Source: Rhodobacterales bacterium (lineage in GTDB: Bacteria > Pseudomonadota > Alphaproteobacteria > Rhizobiales > Stappiaceae). Taken from it: DNA of 64,000 nt. Numbering within the stretch: position 1 is the stretch's first letter; every line of letters begins with the position of its first letter. Under the pieces are notes generated by a model. The model was not told where the DNA came from. It did not search any database and saw nothing but the letters and a program-made list of their open reading frames with translations. This document shows positions 8,221 through 17,231 of this stretch, in pieces. The stretch lies in contig VIRH01000072.1 of the NCBI GenBank assembly GCA_008107755.1, positions 124,001 through 188,000 on the forward strand. Reading direction: 5' to 3'. The position numbers and the translations under genes are program-made.

Positions 8221-9168
8221 TTGATCAGCCCTTCGGACTTTATCACCATCCCTTTCGACGACGCCGTCAACTCTTTCGTCCACGGGTTCCTCGTTCCCTA
8301 CTTCCGCCCTTTCTTCCGGGCGTTGCAGGTTCCGGTCAACGAACTGCTGATGGCTATCAACCAGCTGTTCACCGTTGTCCCCATGCTTGTGACGACAGCT
8401 GTTTTTGCGCTGCTGTCCTGGCGTTTGGCGGGCCGCACCATGGCCATCGTCACATTCCTGGGCTTCTGCTTCATCGACATGATCGGCCTGTGGCCGGAAA
8501 CCATGACGACACTTTCGATGATCATCACCTCGGTGCTTTTCTGCGCGATCATCGGCATTCCGGTCGGTATTCTGGTTGCACGCAGCGATATCGGCTGGAA
8601 GATCGTTCGTCCGATCCTCGACATCATGCAGACGGTACCGAGCTTCGTCTATCTGGTTCCTATCGTGATGCTTTTCGGCGTCGGCAGGGCGCCCGGCATC
8701 ATCGCAACGATCATCTTCGCGCTTCCCCCGATCGTCCGCATGACCAATCTGGGCATCCGCAATGTGCGCGGTGACCTGATCGAGGCATGCGAATCCTTCG
8801 GGGCGACCAGTTGGCAGATCCTGTGGGAAGTTCAGTTCCCGCTCGCGCTTCGCACCGTCATGGCTGGCCTCAACCAGACGCTCATGCTGGCCCTCTCCAT
8901 GGTCGTGATCGCCGCGCTGATCGGCGCAGAAGGTCTCGGCGGCATCGTGAACACCGGACTCGGCCGGCTGGATGTCGGCCTGGCGACCGCCGGTGGTGTC
9001 GGCATCGTGATCCTCGCCATCGTGCTCGACCGGATCACCCAGGGCCTCGCCGAAGGTCGAAACGGCAATCTGTCCCTCAGACGAGCTCTGATGACGTTCT
9101 TCCGGGGTCAGTCCCCGGACCGTTCCAGCGATCCGGACACCCTGTCCGGACGCGAAAAGGCGGCCTGA
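8221..9168 (+). CDS. proW: Glycine betaine/proline betaine ABC transporter, permease (ProW)
   Basis: 315 residues from a TTG at 8221. AAGGAG sits 6 bases upstream, and the protein before this point would not resemble ProW. It has a short periplasmic-type N-terminal region, then about six helices (for example MLVTTAVFALLSWRLAG, MTTLSMIITSVLFCAIIGIPVG). The EAA-type cytoplasmic loop that docks ProV is visible as DLIEACESFGATSWQILWEVQFPLA. It forms the membrane channel of the betaine importer with ProV and ProX. It lies 70 bases after proV. Length and layout are normal for the family. Confidence 0.92.
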   Translation: MISPSDFITIPFDDAVNSFVHGFLVPYFRPFFRALQVPVNELLMAINQLFTVVPMLVTTAVFALLSWRLAGRTMAIVTFLGFCFIDMIGLWPETMTTLSMIITSVLFCAIIGIPVGILVARSDIGWKIVRPILDIMQTVPSFVYLVPIVMLFGVGRAPGIIATIIFALPPIVRMTNLGIRNVRGDLIEACESFGATSWQILWEVQFPLALRTVMAGLNQTLMLALSMVVIAALIGAEGLGGIVNTGLGRLDVGLATAGGVGIVILAIVLDRITQGLAEGRNGNLSLRRALMTFFRGQSPDRSSDPDTLSGREKAA

Positions 9169-9237
9169 AGGCCGCCGCGCGGCAGGCGGTTCGCGCCCGC
9201 CGCAGTCAAGCTTACCCCCAACCAACGGAGAGACTTA

Positions 9238-10251
9238 ATGGCTCACACAATCCGTAATTTCGCACGCGCGGCAATGATGTCCAGCGCCATCGCGCTGACT
9301 GCTTCCGCAGCCCTCGCCCAGGACATGCCGGGTGAAGGCAAGACAATCAAGATGGGTCAGGCCACCTGGGATACCGGCTGGTTCCATTCCGAAATCTACA
9401 GCCAGCTTCTGCAGGAGCTCGGTTATGAAGTTAAGGGACCGACCACGCTGGATGCCCCGGCCTTTTATCAGGCCCTCGCACAGGGCGACATGGACCTCTG
9501 GGTCAACGGCTGGTTCCCGCTCCATGAAACTTTCAAGCCGGCTTTCGAAGGCAGCGCCGAAATCGTCGGTGCGGTCGCCAAGGGCGGCGCGCTTCAGGGC
9601 TACCTGGTCGACAAGAAGGCCGCCGAGGAATTCGACATCAAGTCGCTCGACGACTTCAAGCGCGACGAAGTCAAGGAAGCTTTTGACCGCAATGGCGACG
9701 GCAAGGCGGATCTCGTCGCCTGTCCTCCGGGCTGGGGCTGCGAGATCAGGATCTCCGAGCACATGAAGGCCTATGACCTCGGCGACGACATCAACACCGT
9801 CAAGGCCGGTTACTCGGCTTCCATGGCGGATGCGATCGCGTCCTACAACGCAGGCGAACACATCCTGTTCTACACCTGGACGCCGAACTGGACGGTCAAC
9901 AAGCTGAAGCCTGGCAAGGACGTCGTCTGGATCGAGGTTCCGCAAACCGAGGAACTCGAGCTTCCGAAGCCGGCAAAAGGTCTTGAAAGCTGCGTCGCCG
10001 ATCCGTGTCAGATGGGCTTTGCAGCCAACGACATCGACCCGGTCGCGAACAGCGAGTTCCTGAAGGCCAATCCGGCGGTGAAGAGCCTGCTGGAACAGGT
10101 CAAGATTCCGCTTGAAGACATCTTCGCGCAGAACGCCGCCATGAATGACGGCGACGACGACGTGAAGGGTCAGGCTGCCGGCTGGATCGAAGCCCACCAG
10201 GCCCAGGTTGACGGCTGGCTGGAAAACGCGCGCGCAGCCGCGGCGAAGTAA
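9238..10251 (+). CDS. proX: Glycine betaine/proline betaine-binding periplasmic protein (ProX)
   Basis: 337 residues with a signal peptide ending near ASAALAQD. The mature protein starts TIKMGQATWDTGWFHSEIYSQLLQELGYEV and contains GDMDLWVNGWFPLHE and HILFYTWTPNWTVNKLKPGKDVVWIEVP. The several Trp residues are those that form the aromatic box for the quaternary ammonium group in ProX-type proteins. Also seen is a Cys pair (CPPGWGC), common in ProX. Last gene of the operon, preceded by a GGAGAG ribosome site and followed by a strong terminator at 10294. Confidence 0.93.
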   Translation: MAHTIRNFARAAMMSSAIALTASAALAQDMPGEGKTIKMGQATWDTGWFHSEIYSQLLQELGYEVKGPTTLDAPAFYQALAQGDMDLWVNGWFPLHETFKPAFEGSAEIVGAVAKGGALQGYLVDKKAAEEFDIKSLDDFKRDEVKEAFDRNGDGKADLVACPPGWGCEIRISEHMKAYDLGDDINTVKAGYSASMADAIASYNAGEHILFYTWTPNWTVNKLKPGKDVVWIEVPQTEELELPKPAKGLESCVADPCQMGFAANDIDPVANSEFLKANPAVKSLLEQVKIPLEDIFAQNAAMNDGDDDVKGQAAGWIEAHQAQVDGWLENARAAAAK

Positions 10252-10293
10252 CCTGTCGAACGTCCTGAAGCATCAGGACCGACGGTAAGATAT

Positions 10294-10328
10294 GGCCCCT
10301 GCGCCCATGGCGCAGGGGCCTTTTTTTT
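10294..10328 (+). terminator. Strong rho-independent terminator of proVWX
   Basis: A perfect 12-bp GC-rich stem (GGCCCCTGCGCC/GGCGCAGGGGCC) with a CAT loop is followed directly by eight T residues. It lies 42 bases after the proX stop codon. Confidence 0.93.
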
Positions 10329-10446
10329 GCGACGGCACGCCCGGCTTTCCGACAGCCGGACCGAAGACAGCACACAGCCGGGTTTTGCGGCTCGCCGGTG
10401 CGGTGCTATATATTTCTTTCGTTGGGTAAGATGCAGGGATCGACCG

Positions 10447-11475
10447 ATGACCGGCACCAGGACCATCCGCAACAGGCTGTCCCGGACGAAGGGGCGGAAG
10501 CGACCGCGCGCCCCGGCAGCCGCGCGCTCCGGATCGCCCTACCGCAACCTCGTCATCACCTCCGTCATCACCATTCTGATCGGCGCTGTCTTCGGCGATC
10601 TGATCGTCAAGAAGAACATCCAGAACTATAGCGCCGAACACGCCGCCTTCATTGCAAGCCCGGAAGAAGGCGATGCGGCCTTTGAGGAGGCGCGGGCCAT
10701 CTACGACACGCGGTTGCGGGAACGGCGTCGGCAGACGCAGCGCATCATCAAGTACATCGCCGACGACAGCGTCGCCGCCTTCGACGCTTTCTACGCGGTT
10801 TATGACGCCGCCTTAGGCGACTGGAACAACCACCACGATGACATGGCCGCGACGATCCTGAACACCACCAACTGCACGCTGCGCTTTCAGGAAACGCCAA
10901 GGGATGACCGGTTGGCGGTGATCGGTCCGCATTTCGACCTCTTCATGAACGCAGCCGGGTTCCAGCCCTTCCTCACCACCTATTCCGGCAAGGCCGAACT
11001 GGCCCGGGACAGGTTCCTGAAGGAAAGCCGGTTCTGCCCGACCTTCTTCCTGACCAAGACCTCCGGCCACTCCGTGCACAGCGTGCTGTCCTCCATGCAC
11101 CGGCGGATCTACAACTACAGGGAACACGATTACACGGAATGCCGGCTGCGCCACAAACGCAACATCACCACCTATTACCAGTCGTGCCTGGCTCGCGAGA
11201 GCCCGCTCCAGCAAACCGCCTGCATGCGTGAGTTCGACCGGAAGATCGAAGACGGCTCCTTCTGCGACAAGGGCGATTTCGACATCAATGACTACAAGGT
11301 CAGGGACGTGGAGTTCAATGAACTCGATTTCTACTGGGGTCTCGGTGACCGCTTCTTCAAGACCTTTCGCAAGGACTTTATTCTGGACTACTGCACCTCC
11401 AGGATCGGCTTCTGGGGGAGCACGCTTGGGTGGGACTGCCCCGCTTCCGTCGACGCCTATCTTAAGACGCACTGA
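10447..11475 (+). CDS. Membrane-anchored Cys-rich protein of unknown function
   Basis: About 342 residues from the ATG at 10447; the frame is open to 10327, but that stretch overlaps the terminator. A basic N-terminus is followed by one hydrophobic helix (NLVITSVITILIGAVFGDLIV) and then a large soluble domain. That domain carries at least eight Cys residues (NCTLRF, RFCPTF, TECRLR, QSCLAR, TACMRE, SFCDKG, DYCTSR, WDCPAS), the even number expected of a disulfide-bonded extracytoplasmic domain. I recognise no family. It sits 96 bases before a hybrid histidine kinase on the same strand, so a signalling or envelope role is possible but unproven. Confidence 0.65.
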   Translation: MTGTRTIRNRLSRTKGRKRPRAPAAARSGSPYRNLVITSVITILIGAVFGDLIVKKNIQNYSAEHAAFIASPEEGDAAFEEARAIYDTRLRERRRQTQRIIKYIADDSVAAFDAFYAVYDAALGDWNNHHDDMAATILNTTNCTLRFQETPRDDRLAVIGPHFDLFMNAAGFQPFLTTYSGKAELARDRFLKESRFCPTFFLTKTSGHSVHSVLSSMHRRIYNYREHDYTECRLRHKRNITTYYQSCLARESPLQQTACMREFDRKIEDGSFCDKGDFDINDYKVRDVEFNELDFYWGLGDRFFKTFRKDFILDYCTSRIGFWGSTLGWDCPASVDAYLKTH

Positions 11476-11570
11476 CAGAAGCCGGGTCGTGACGCCGACA
11501 CCGGAACGGGCATCCGACTCCTTCCGGCAGCTTATAGCCATGCCGCGCATTTGCGCTTAATCTCCGGTCC

Positions 11571-13535
11571 ATGGAGGAGACACGTCAGCTCAGGACGCAG
11601 CTTGATCTGATGCAGGCCGCGCTTGACCACATCAACCAGGGCTTTTCGGCCTTCGACGCCGATCTGAGGCTTGTTGCGTGGAACCGCGGCCTTTGGGAAA
11701 TGCTCGACTTTCCCCAGGAGCTGGCCTGCCGGGGCACGCATCTTGAAGCCTTTCTGCGCGTCAACGCCGAACGCGGCGAATACGGGCCGGGCGACATAGA
11801 GGGCAAGATCCGCCGCAGGCTCGAGCGCGCCAAACTGTTCGAGCCGCATTACTTCGAGCGCATCCGCCCCAACGGACAGGTGATTGCCGTCAGCGGCACA
11901 CCACTCCCCAACGGCGGCTTCGTCACCACCTATTCCGACGTGACGGAGGATCGCCAGCGCCAGCTGAAACTGGAGCGCACGGTGGAGGAACGCACCCGCG
12001 CCCTGCAGCAGAGCGAAGACTGGCTGCGCCTCGTGACCGACAACATACCCGCCCTCATTGCCTATCTGGCGCCGGGCCCGGTCTTCCGTTTCGCCAACCG
12101 CCGCTATGCCGACTGGTTCGGCCAGTCCGTCGCGTCGATCGCCGGGCGCAAGGCACCCGATATCGTTGGCGACGAGCTCTATGCCGAACTTGCCCCGCAT
12201 ATCGAACGGGCCTTCGAGGGCAATGCGGTTTCCTATGAATACAAGCGCCGACGCTCAGACGGCAGCACGGCCTTCATGCGCTCCACCCTGATCCCGGACA
12301 TGACCGCAGACGGGCGAACGCTCGGCATCTTCGTGCTGTCGCTGGATGCCACCGAGCAGAAGCAGGCAGAGGCCGCGCTGGTTCGCTCGCAGCGGATGGA
12401 CGCGGTCGGCAAGCTGACCGGCGGACTGGCGCATGATTTCAACAATCTGCTCGCCATCCTGATGGGAAACCTTCTGAGCCTCGGCCGGGCGGAAGGCCCC
12501 GTCGACAAGAAGGACCTTGAAAGCAGAGTTGCCCCGATGCTGGAAGCCACGAAACGCGGTTCAGACCTGATCCAGCGTCTTCTGGCCTTCAGCCGCGGCA
12601 AGGCGATCGATCCGCAGGTCGTCCCGCTGAAGAAAGTCCTGGAAACCACAGCTCGACTGCTTGAGGGCTCGCTACCATCCGACATCCTTCTGAGGGTCGA
12701 GGCAGACGATGCCGCAGTCGGCGCGCGGATCGATCCGGTGCAGATGGAAACGGCGCTGGTGAATCTCGCCTTCAACGCCCGCGATGCCATGCCGGGAGGC
12801 GGCACACTCACCATGACGCTTGCGCAAGAGGATCTCGGCAGACAGGAGGCTGCCAAACTCGGCGTTCCGCAAGGTGCCTATGGACTTATCCGCGTGAGCG
12901 ACACGGGCACCGGCATGGATGACGAGACCCGCCTGCAGATCTTCGAACCCTTTTTCACCACCAAGAGCTTCGGCACCGGCAGCGGCTTGGGGCTGTCCAT
13001 GGTCTACGGCTTCATACGCCAGTCCGGAGGCGGCCTGCAGGTGGATAGCGAGCCCGGTGCCGGAACCAGCCTGACACTTTATCTGCCCCTGCAGCGCCTG
13101 CCCGGACGATCCTCCTCACTTGCGGACGAAGCCGGCGAAGACCGGGATCTGAAACGTGGACAGGGCGAACTGCTCTTGCTGGTGGAGGACGATCCGGACG
13201 TGGCCGACACGGTCACCGATCAGCTGGAGACACTCGGCTATGCGGTGCTGCGCGCGGAAAGCGCGGACGATGCCAGGACGCTCGCCCTCGACCTGCCTGA
13301 ACTTCGCGGCATGCTCAGCGACATCGTCATGCCGGGCCAGATCAACGGGTTGGCGCTTGCCCGCGAAATCCGCCGGAAACGCGGCGACATCGCGATTGCG
13401 CTGATGTCTGGCTATGCCGACTGGTCCGGCGTCGACGGCCAGGAGCAACACTGCGAATTTCCGGTCCTGGAAAAACCGTTCGCGGATGCCCGGCTTGCCG
13501 AGCTCCTTCATCAGATCCTGTCAGTGAAACAATAG
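11571..13535 (+). CDS. Soluble PAS-containing hybrid histidine kinase
   Basis: 654 residues without membrane helices. Domains in order: PAS-7 type (about 10-125, LDHINQGFSAFDADLRLVAWN), short coiled coil, second PAS/PAC (about 145-270), HisKA with phosphoacceptor GGLAHDFNNLLAIL (about 283-296), HATPase with N box NLAFNARDAMPGGG, G1 DTGTGMD and G2 GSGLGLSMVYGF (about 395-505), then a receiver domain (about 530-650). Receiver acidic residues sit at VEDDPDV and the phosphorylatable Asp at MLSDIVMPG. The HDFNNLL form is typical of cytoplasmic hybrid kinases. The response regulator gene follows after 10 bases. Signal unknown; PAS domains suggest redox, oxygen or a small ligand. Confidence 0.9.
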   Translation: MEETRQLRTQLDLMQAALDHINQGFSAFDADLRLVAWNRGLWEMLDFPQELACRGTHLEAFLRVNAERGEYGPGDIEGKIRRRLERAKLFEPHYFERIRPNGQVIAVSGTPLPNGGFVTTYSDVTEDRQRQLKLERTVEERTRALQQSEDWLRLVTDNIPALIAYLAPGPVFRFANRRYADWFGQSVASIAGRKAPDIVGDELYAELAPHIERAFEGNAVSYEYKRRRSDGSTAFMRSTLIPDMTADGRTLGIFVLSLDATEQKQAEAALVRSQRMDAVGKLTGGLAHDFNNLLAILMGNLLSLGRAEGPVDKKDLESRVAPMLEATKRGSDLIQRLLAFSRGKAIDPQVVPLKKVLETTARLLEGSLPSDILLRVEADDAAVGARIDPVQMETALVNLAFNARDAMPGGGTLTMTLAQEDLGRQEAAKLGVPQGAYGLIRVSDTGTGMDDETRLQIFEPFFTTKSFGTGSGLGLSMVYGFIRQSGGGLQVDSEPGAGTSLTLYLPLQRLPGRSSSLADEAGEDRDLKRGQGELLLLVEDDPDVADTVTDQLETLGYAVLRAESADDARTLALDLPELRGMLSDIVMPGQINGLALAREIRRKRGDIAIALMSGYADWSGVDGQEQHCEFPVLEKPFADARLAELLHQILSVKQ

Positions 13536-13545
13536 GACCCACACC

Positions 13546-14265
13546 TTGCAGATACGCCCCCAAACAGCGGCCCTCGTCAGAACCGTCTTCGTCGTCGACG
13601 ACGAGCCGGAAATCGGCAACCTGCTGCTGGAGGCCATGAGCCAGTTCGACATCGCCGGACGGATCTTCTCGACCGCCGGGCAGATGCTGGCAGCGCTTGA
13701 CCGGGAGACGCCGGACGCCTGTATTGTCGATCTCAGCCTGCCGGACATGGAGGGCATGGCCCTCATAAACGAGATCCGCCGGCGCTCCTCGGCACCAATC
13801 ATCGTGCTGTCCGCGAGGGGGCATTCCAGCGACAGGGTGATGGGGCTGGAGCTCGGCGCGGACGACTACGTCGTCAAGCCCTTTGACCCGCGCGAGGTCG
13901 TGGCGCGGATCCGCTCGGTTCTGCGCCGGTCCGCCGATACGCCCCCACCCCGTCCGGAGACGGCCGAATTCGCCGGCTGGTCCTACTGCCCGAGCTCGCA
14001 TTGCCTTCAGTCACCCGAAGGCGAGGAGACGTTCCTGTCCACCGGTGAGGCAACGCTGCTCGAAGCGCTCCTGCGCGCACCACGGCGCGTCCTGACCCGC
14101 GACTACCTTCTGGAGCACGGCGGGCGGGATGAAAGCCTCGACCGCTCCATCGATGTGCGCATCTCGCGGATCCGCAAGAAACTCACCCGCAAGAACGAGC
14201 CTGCCTGCATCCGCACAATCTACGGCTCCGGCTACATGCTGTCCTGCGACGTGAAGTGGGGTTAG
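13546..14265 (+). CDS. OmpR-family response regulator
   Basis: 239 residues. Receiver domain at about 10-125 (VFVVDDEPEIG; phosphorylation site Asp in CIVDLSLPD; Thr/Ser switch at VLSARG; Lys in YVVKPFDPREV) and a winged-helix Trans_reg_C domain at about 145-235 (LSTGEATLLEALLRAPRRVLTRDYLLE, DRSIDVRISRIRKKL). I accept the TTG start at 13546 because the receiver's first beta strand begins only 11 codons later and there is no ATG before it. It is separated from the hybrid kinase by 10 bases and is almost certainly its partner. Target genes are not evident; the TRAP operon converges on it from the other strand. Confidence 0.88.
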   Translation: MQIRPQTAALVRTVFVVDDEPEIGNLLLEAMSQFDIAGRIFSTAGQMLAALDRETPDACIVDLSLPDMEGMALINEIRRRSSAPIIVLSARGHSSDRVMGLELGADDYVVKPFDPREVVARIRSVLRRSADTPPPRPETAEFAGWSYCPSSHCLQSPEGEETFLSTGEATLLEALLRAPRRVLTRDYLLEHGGRDESLDRSIDVRISRIRKKLTRKNEPACIRTIYGSGYMLSCDVKWG

Positions 14266-14390
14266 CAGGGTCACCTGTCGCTCCGCACAGGCTGCACCGC
14301 GAACATCGGAGTTTATTCCAAACGCGGCGAAGCGCCGGGCGCGGGATGTCACAAGCTTCATGACCCAAGCGCGGCCTCGGTCCGAAACGC

Positions 14391-14412
14391 GAAAACGGGC
14401 CCTCAGGCCCGT
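14391..14412 (-). terminator. Terminator at the end of the TRAP operon
   Basis: A 7-bp stem (ACGGGCC/GGCCCGT, loop of four) at 14395-14412 is followed on the minus strand by TTTTC. It lies about 29 bases beyond the stop codon of the large TRAP permease, between that gene and the convergent response regulator. Confidence 0.72.
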
Positions 14413-14440
14413 GTTCAATTCGTTACCCGGCATCTGCCGA

Positions 14441-17107
14441 TTAGAAGTTCAGCGACACGTCCCGGTGACCGGAAAGACAGGCTGCGACATCCAGCGCGAT
14501 ATCGTTCGGCAATCTTTCCTGCTGACGCAGCCCGATCGTGTCGGCGACGGCTGCCTCATAGACCTCGAGCTGAGGCAGGATGTCCTGTGCCGCTTTCTGA
14601 CGCCAGGCGAGATCCGCATCGAGAGCGGCGAGCGACTTGTCGATCTCGGCAATCGCCTCCTCCGTGTTCGGCTCGCGGCTGCGCATGATCGAGCGGGCTT
14701 CGCTCAGGCCGTCACGGATATCGCTGGTGCCTTCCGCGTCGCCGACCCTGGAGCGCATGTCGGCAATGGCATCGACCGCCTCCTTCGGATCCAATTGCGG
14801 CAGCTTCTCCTTCAGCGCTTCGATCTCCGGCTTGAAGCTCGCCACCAGATCGGCATCGTCCAGCATGGTCTTCAGCTCCAGAACCGGTTCATAGGCCTGG
14901 TCGACCGTGCGGCGATAGCTCAACCGCGCGGCGTTTTCCGCTTTCTGGATCTTGGAGAAGTCGGCGTAGGTTTCCTTCCAGTTTTCCGGGATCTCCGCCA
15001 GCAGCGCATCATGCTGCACGGTCAGCTCATCGATGCGTGCCTGGGCGCGCTCGCCCTGCGCAGCGGTGTAGATGCCCCGTTCGCTGGACCGGCTGACAAT
15101 CACCTCCAGTTCCTCGATACGCTCTTCCAGCCGGAGGGCATCGCGTTCCAGGACTCGCACCCTCGTGTGGATCGGACGGTACGCGACGGCCGCTGCCGCC
15201 ACCGCTGCCTCGGCCTCCTGGATCGCCTGCATCTTTGGCAGGGCTTCCTGTGCCTTCTCGAACCCGTCCGCCATGTCCTCCTGCAGGTCCTCCGGCAGAT
15301 AGCTCATGTCGATGTTCCGGGCGGCCTGAATGGCCGAGAGGATACGGTCGCCGTTTTCCAGGAACTCCTCGTTGGTGAGTTTTTCCATGCAGTACTGCAG
15401 GCGCGGGTTCTTCGGCGGCGGCGCCGTTTCCGAAAGGAGCGACGACCGGTTCGGAAGATAGTTCACGAGCGGCGGATAAAGCCCGACAATCGACAGCGCC
15501 ACAAGCTGCAGACAGATGAAGGCGATGACGCCCTTGTACATGTCCAGTGTCCGCACCACCGACGGCGCCACGCCGCGCAGATAGAACAGCGCGAAGCCGA
15601 AGGGCGGGGTCAGGAACGATGTCTGGATGTTCAGACCGATCATCACGCCCAGCCAGACGGCCGTCACGTTGGCAGACGGATCTGCCAGCAGGATCGGCGC
15701 GACAATCGGCACCACCACAACGGCGATTTCGATGAAGTCGAGGAAGAAGCCGAGGATGAAGATCACCAGCATGACGATCAGGAACTGCGCCCAGAAACCG
15801 CCCGGCAGCCCCTGGAGGAAGTTCTTGACCAGTTCCTCGCCGCCGAACGCACGGAAGGCGGAGGTCAGCATCGCCGCCCCGAGCAGGATGATGAAGACAA
15901 GGGCCGAGGTCTTGGCCGTCTCCACCATCACGCCGCGCATCGTGTTCTCGAATTTCAGCGTACGCCAGCCGGACCACAGGATCGCGATCATAAGCAGCGA
16001 AACGGCGATCAGCGCCAGAATGAGCGCAACAAGATCGTCGCTGGTCTGGATCAGCTTGATGTTGACCGAGCCGAAGAAGGCAATCACCAGCGCCAGGCCG
16101 AGAAGGGCCAGGATTGCGATCAACGCGGGCGTATAGGCGCCGCGCTTGCCGTCACGCAGCCGATAGCCGGCCATCACCATGGCCCCGATGGCGCCGATGG
16201 CGCCGGCCTGGTTGACGGTTGCGACGCCCGCGATGATCGAGCCGAGCACCAGGAAGATCAGAGCCAGCGGCGGCACCAGCGTGATGACCACCTTAAGCGC
16301 GAAGCCTCGGGTGAAAGTCCCCTCCTCGTGCACGGCCGGGGCGGACTTCGGGTTGATCAGAGCGAAGCCCATGATGAAGAGCATGTAGAGCCCCACCAGG
16401 ACCAGGCCCGGCAGGAAGGCCCCGAGGAACATTTCACCCGCACTGGTGGAGACGACAGAATAATCCGACGGCATGGAAAGCTCGCCGGTGCTGGCCTTGT
16501 AGAGGGTCTGGCGTAGCGAGCCGGCCTGGTCCACCGCGCTTGCGAGCTGATCGGCGAGGATGATGAGAACGATCGACGGCGGGATGATCTGTCCCAGCGT
16601 GCCGGATGCCGCAATCGTTCCCGTCGCAAGCGGAACCGAGTATTTGTTGCGCAGCATGGCGGGCAGCGAGATCAGGCCCATCGCGACAACGGTCGCGCCG
16701 ACGATGCCGGTGGTCGCGGCCAGAAGCGCGCCGACGAAAACCACCGAGATACCGAGACCGCCCGGAACCGGACCGAACAGACGCGCCATGGTGACCAGGA
16801 GGTCTTCCGCGATCTTGGAGCGCTGCAGCATGATCCCCATGAACACGAACAGCGGGATCGCAATCAGCGTGTCGCGCTCGGCCTCCCAGTAGATCCCCCG
16901 GAAGTTGGTGACCCCCGCGCTTAGCCACTGGCTTGCCCCGCCATGGGAGAAATAAGCGTTCGGATCGCCCGCGAAGAGGTAGCCGCTCCCTGCAGCGATC
17001 CCGATCGTCAGGATGGCCGACCCCGGCAAGGCAAACGCCACCGGAAAGCCTGACCCGAGGGCGAATGCCATCAGCAGGATGAGAAGGAGAAGGAAGAAGA
17101 GTTCCAT
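14441..17107 (-). CDS. TRAP transporter large permease (DctM/TakM type) with long C-terminal extension
   Basis: 888 residues. Residues 1 to about 565 form the DctM membrane domain of the TakP-type (mannitol/chloroaromatic) subfamily: opening FFLLLLILLMAFALGSGFPVAFALPG, then GALLAATTGIVGATVVAMGLISLPAML and ASGTLGQIIPPSIVLIILAD, with further helices after a central loop, including LGFFLDFIEIAVVVVPIVAP and TSFLTPPFGFALFYLRGVAP. It uses ion gradients to drive uptake of the ligand carried by the binding protein. Residues from about 570 to 888 are a hydrophilic, Ala/Glu-rich, mostly helical extension (for example LERDALRLEERIEELEVIVSRS) that ordinary DctM proteins lack. The frame is continuous and ends before a terminator, so the extension seems genuine. 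Last gene of the dctPQM-like operon. Confidence 0.9.
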   Translation of the reverse strand: MELFFLLLLILLMAFALGSGFPVAFALPGSAILTIGIAAGSGYLFAGDPNAYFSHGGASQWLSAGVTNFRGIYWEAERDTLIAIPLFVFMGIMLQRSKIAEDLLVTMARLFGPVPGGLGISVVFVGALLAATTGIVGATVVAMGLISLPAMLRNKYSVPLATGTIAASGTLGQIIPPSIVLIILADQLASAVDQAGSLRQTLYKASTGELSMPSDYSVVSTSAGEMFLGAFLPGLVLVGLYMLFIMGFALINPKSAPAVHEEGTFTRGFALKVVITLVPPLALIFLVLGSIIAGVATVNQAGAIGAIGAMVMAGYRLRDGKRGAYTPALIAILALLGLALVIAFFGSVNIKLIQTSDDLVALILALIAVSLLMIAILWSGWRTLKFENTMRGVMVETAKTSALVFIILLGAAMLTSAFRAFGGEELVKNFLQGLPGGFWAQFLIVMLVIFILGFFLDFIEIAVVVVPIVAPILLADPSANVTAVWLGVMIGLNIQTSFLTPPFGFALFYLRGVAPSVVRTLDMYKGVIAFICLQLVALSIVGLYPPLVNYLPNRSSLLSETAPPPKNPRLQYCMEKLTNEEFLENGDRILSAIQAARNIDMSYLPEDLQEDMADGFEKAQEALPKMQAIQEAEAAVAAAAVAYRPIHTRVRVLERDALRLEERIEELEVIVSRSSERGIYTAAQGERAQARIDELTVQHDALLAEIPENWKETYADFSKIQKAENAARLSYRRTVDQAYEPVLELKTMLDDADLVASFKPEIEALKEKLPQLDPKEAVDAIADMRSRVGDAEGTSDIRDGLSEARSIMRSREPNTEEAIAEIDKSLAALDADLAWRQKAAQDILPQLEVYEAAVADTIGLRQQERLPNDIALDVAACLSGHRDVSLNF

Positions 17108-17231
17108 ATCTGTCGGTCTCGTCAGGCTCTGGAGCGACCCCGGCCCCCACCGGACACGGCACGCATCGCTCGATCAACTTGTAAACGCCGGCTGCGGACA
17201 TCCCGCCGCGCCGGTCGGAATGTCATCCGGC

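Noticed and set aside
14360..16516. Long plus-strand open frame (718 codons) opposite the TRAP large permease
   Set aside because: Composition is dominated by His, Arg, Gln and Asp, as expected from the antisense of a membrane-protein gene at high GC; no ribosome site and no domain. The minus-strand DctM is unmistakable.
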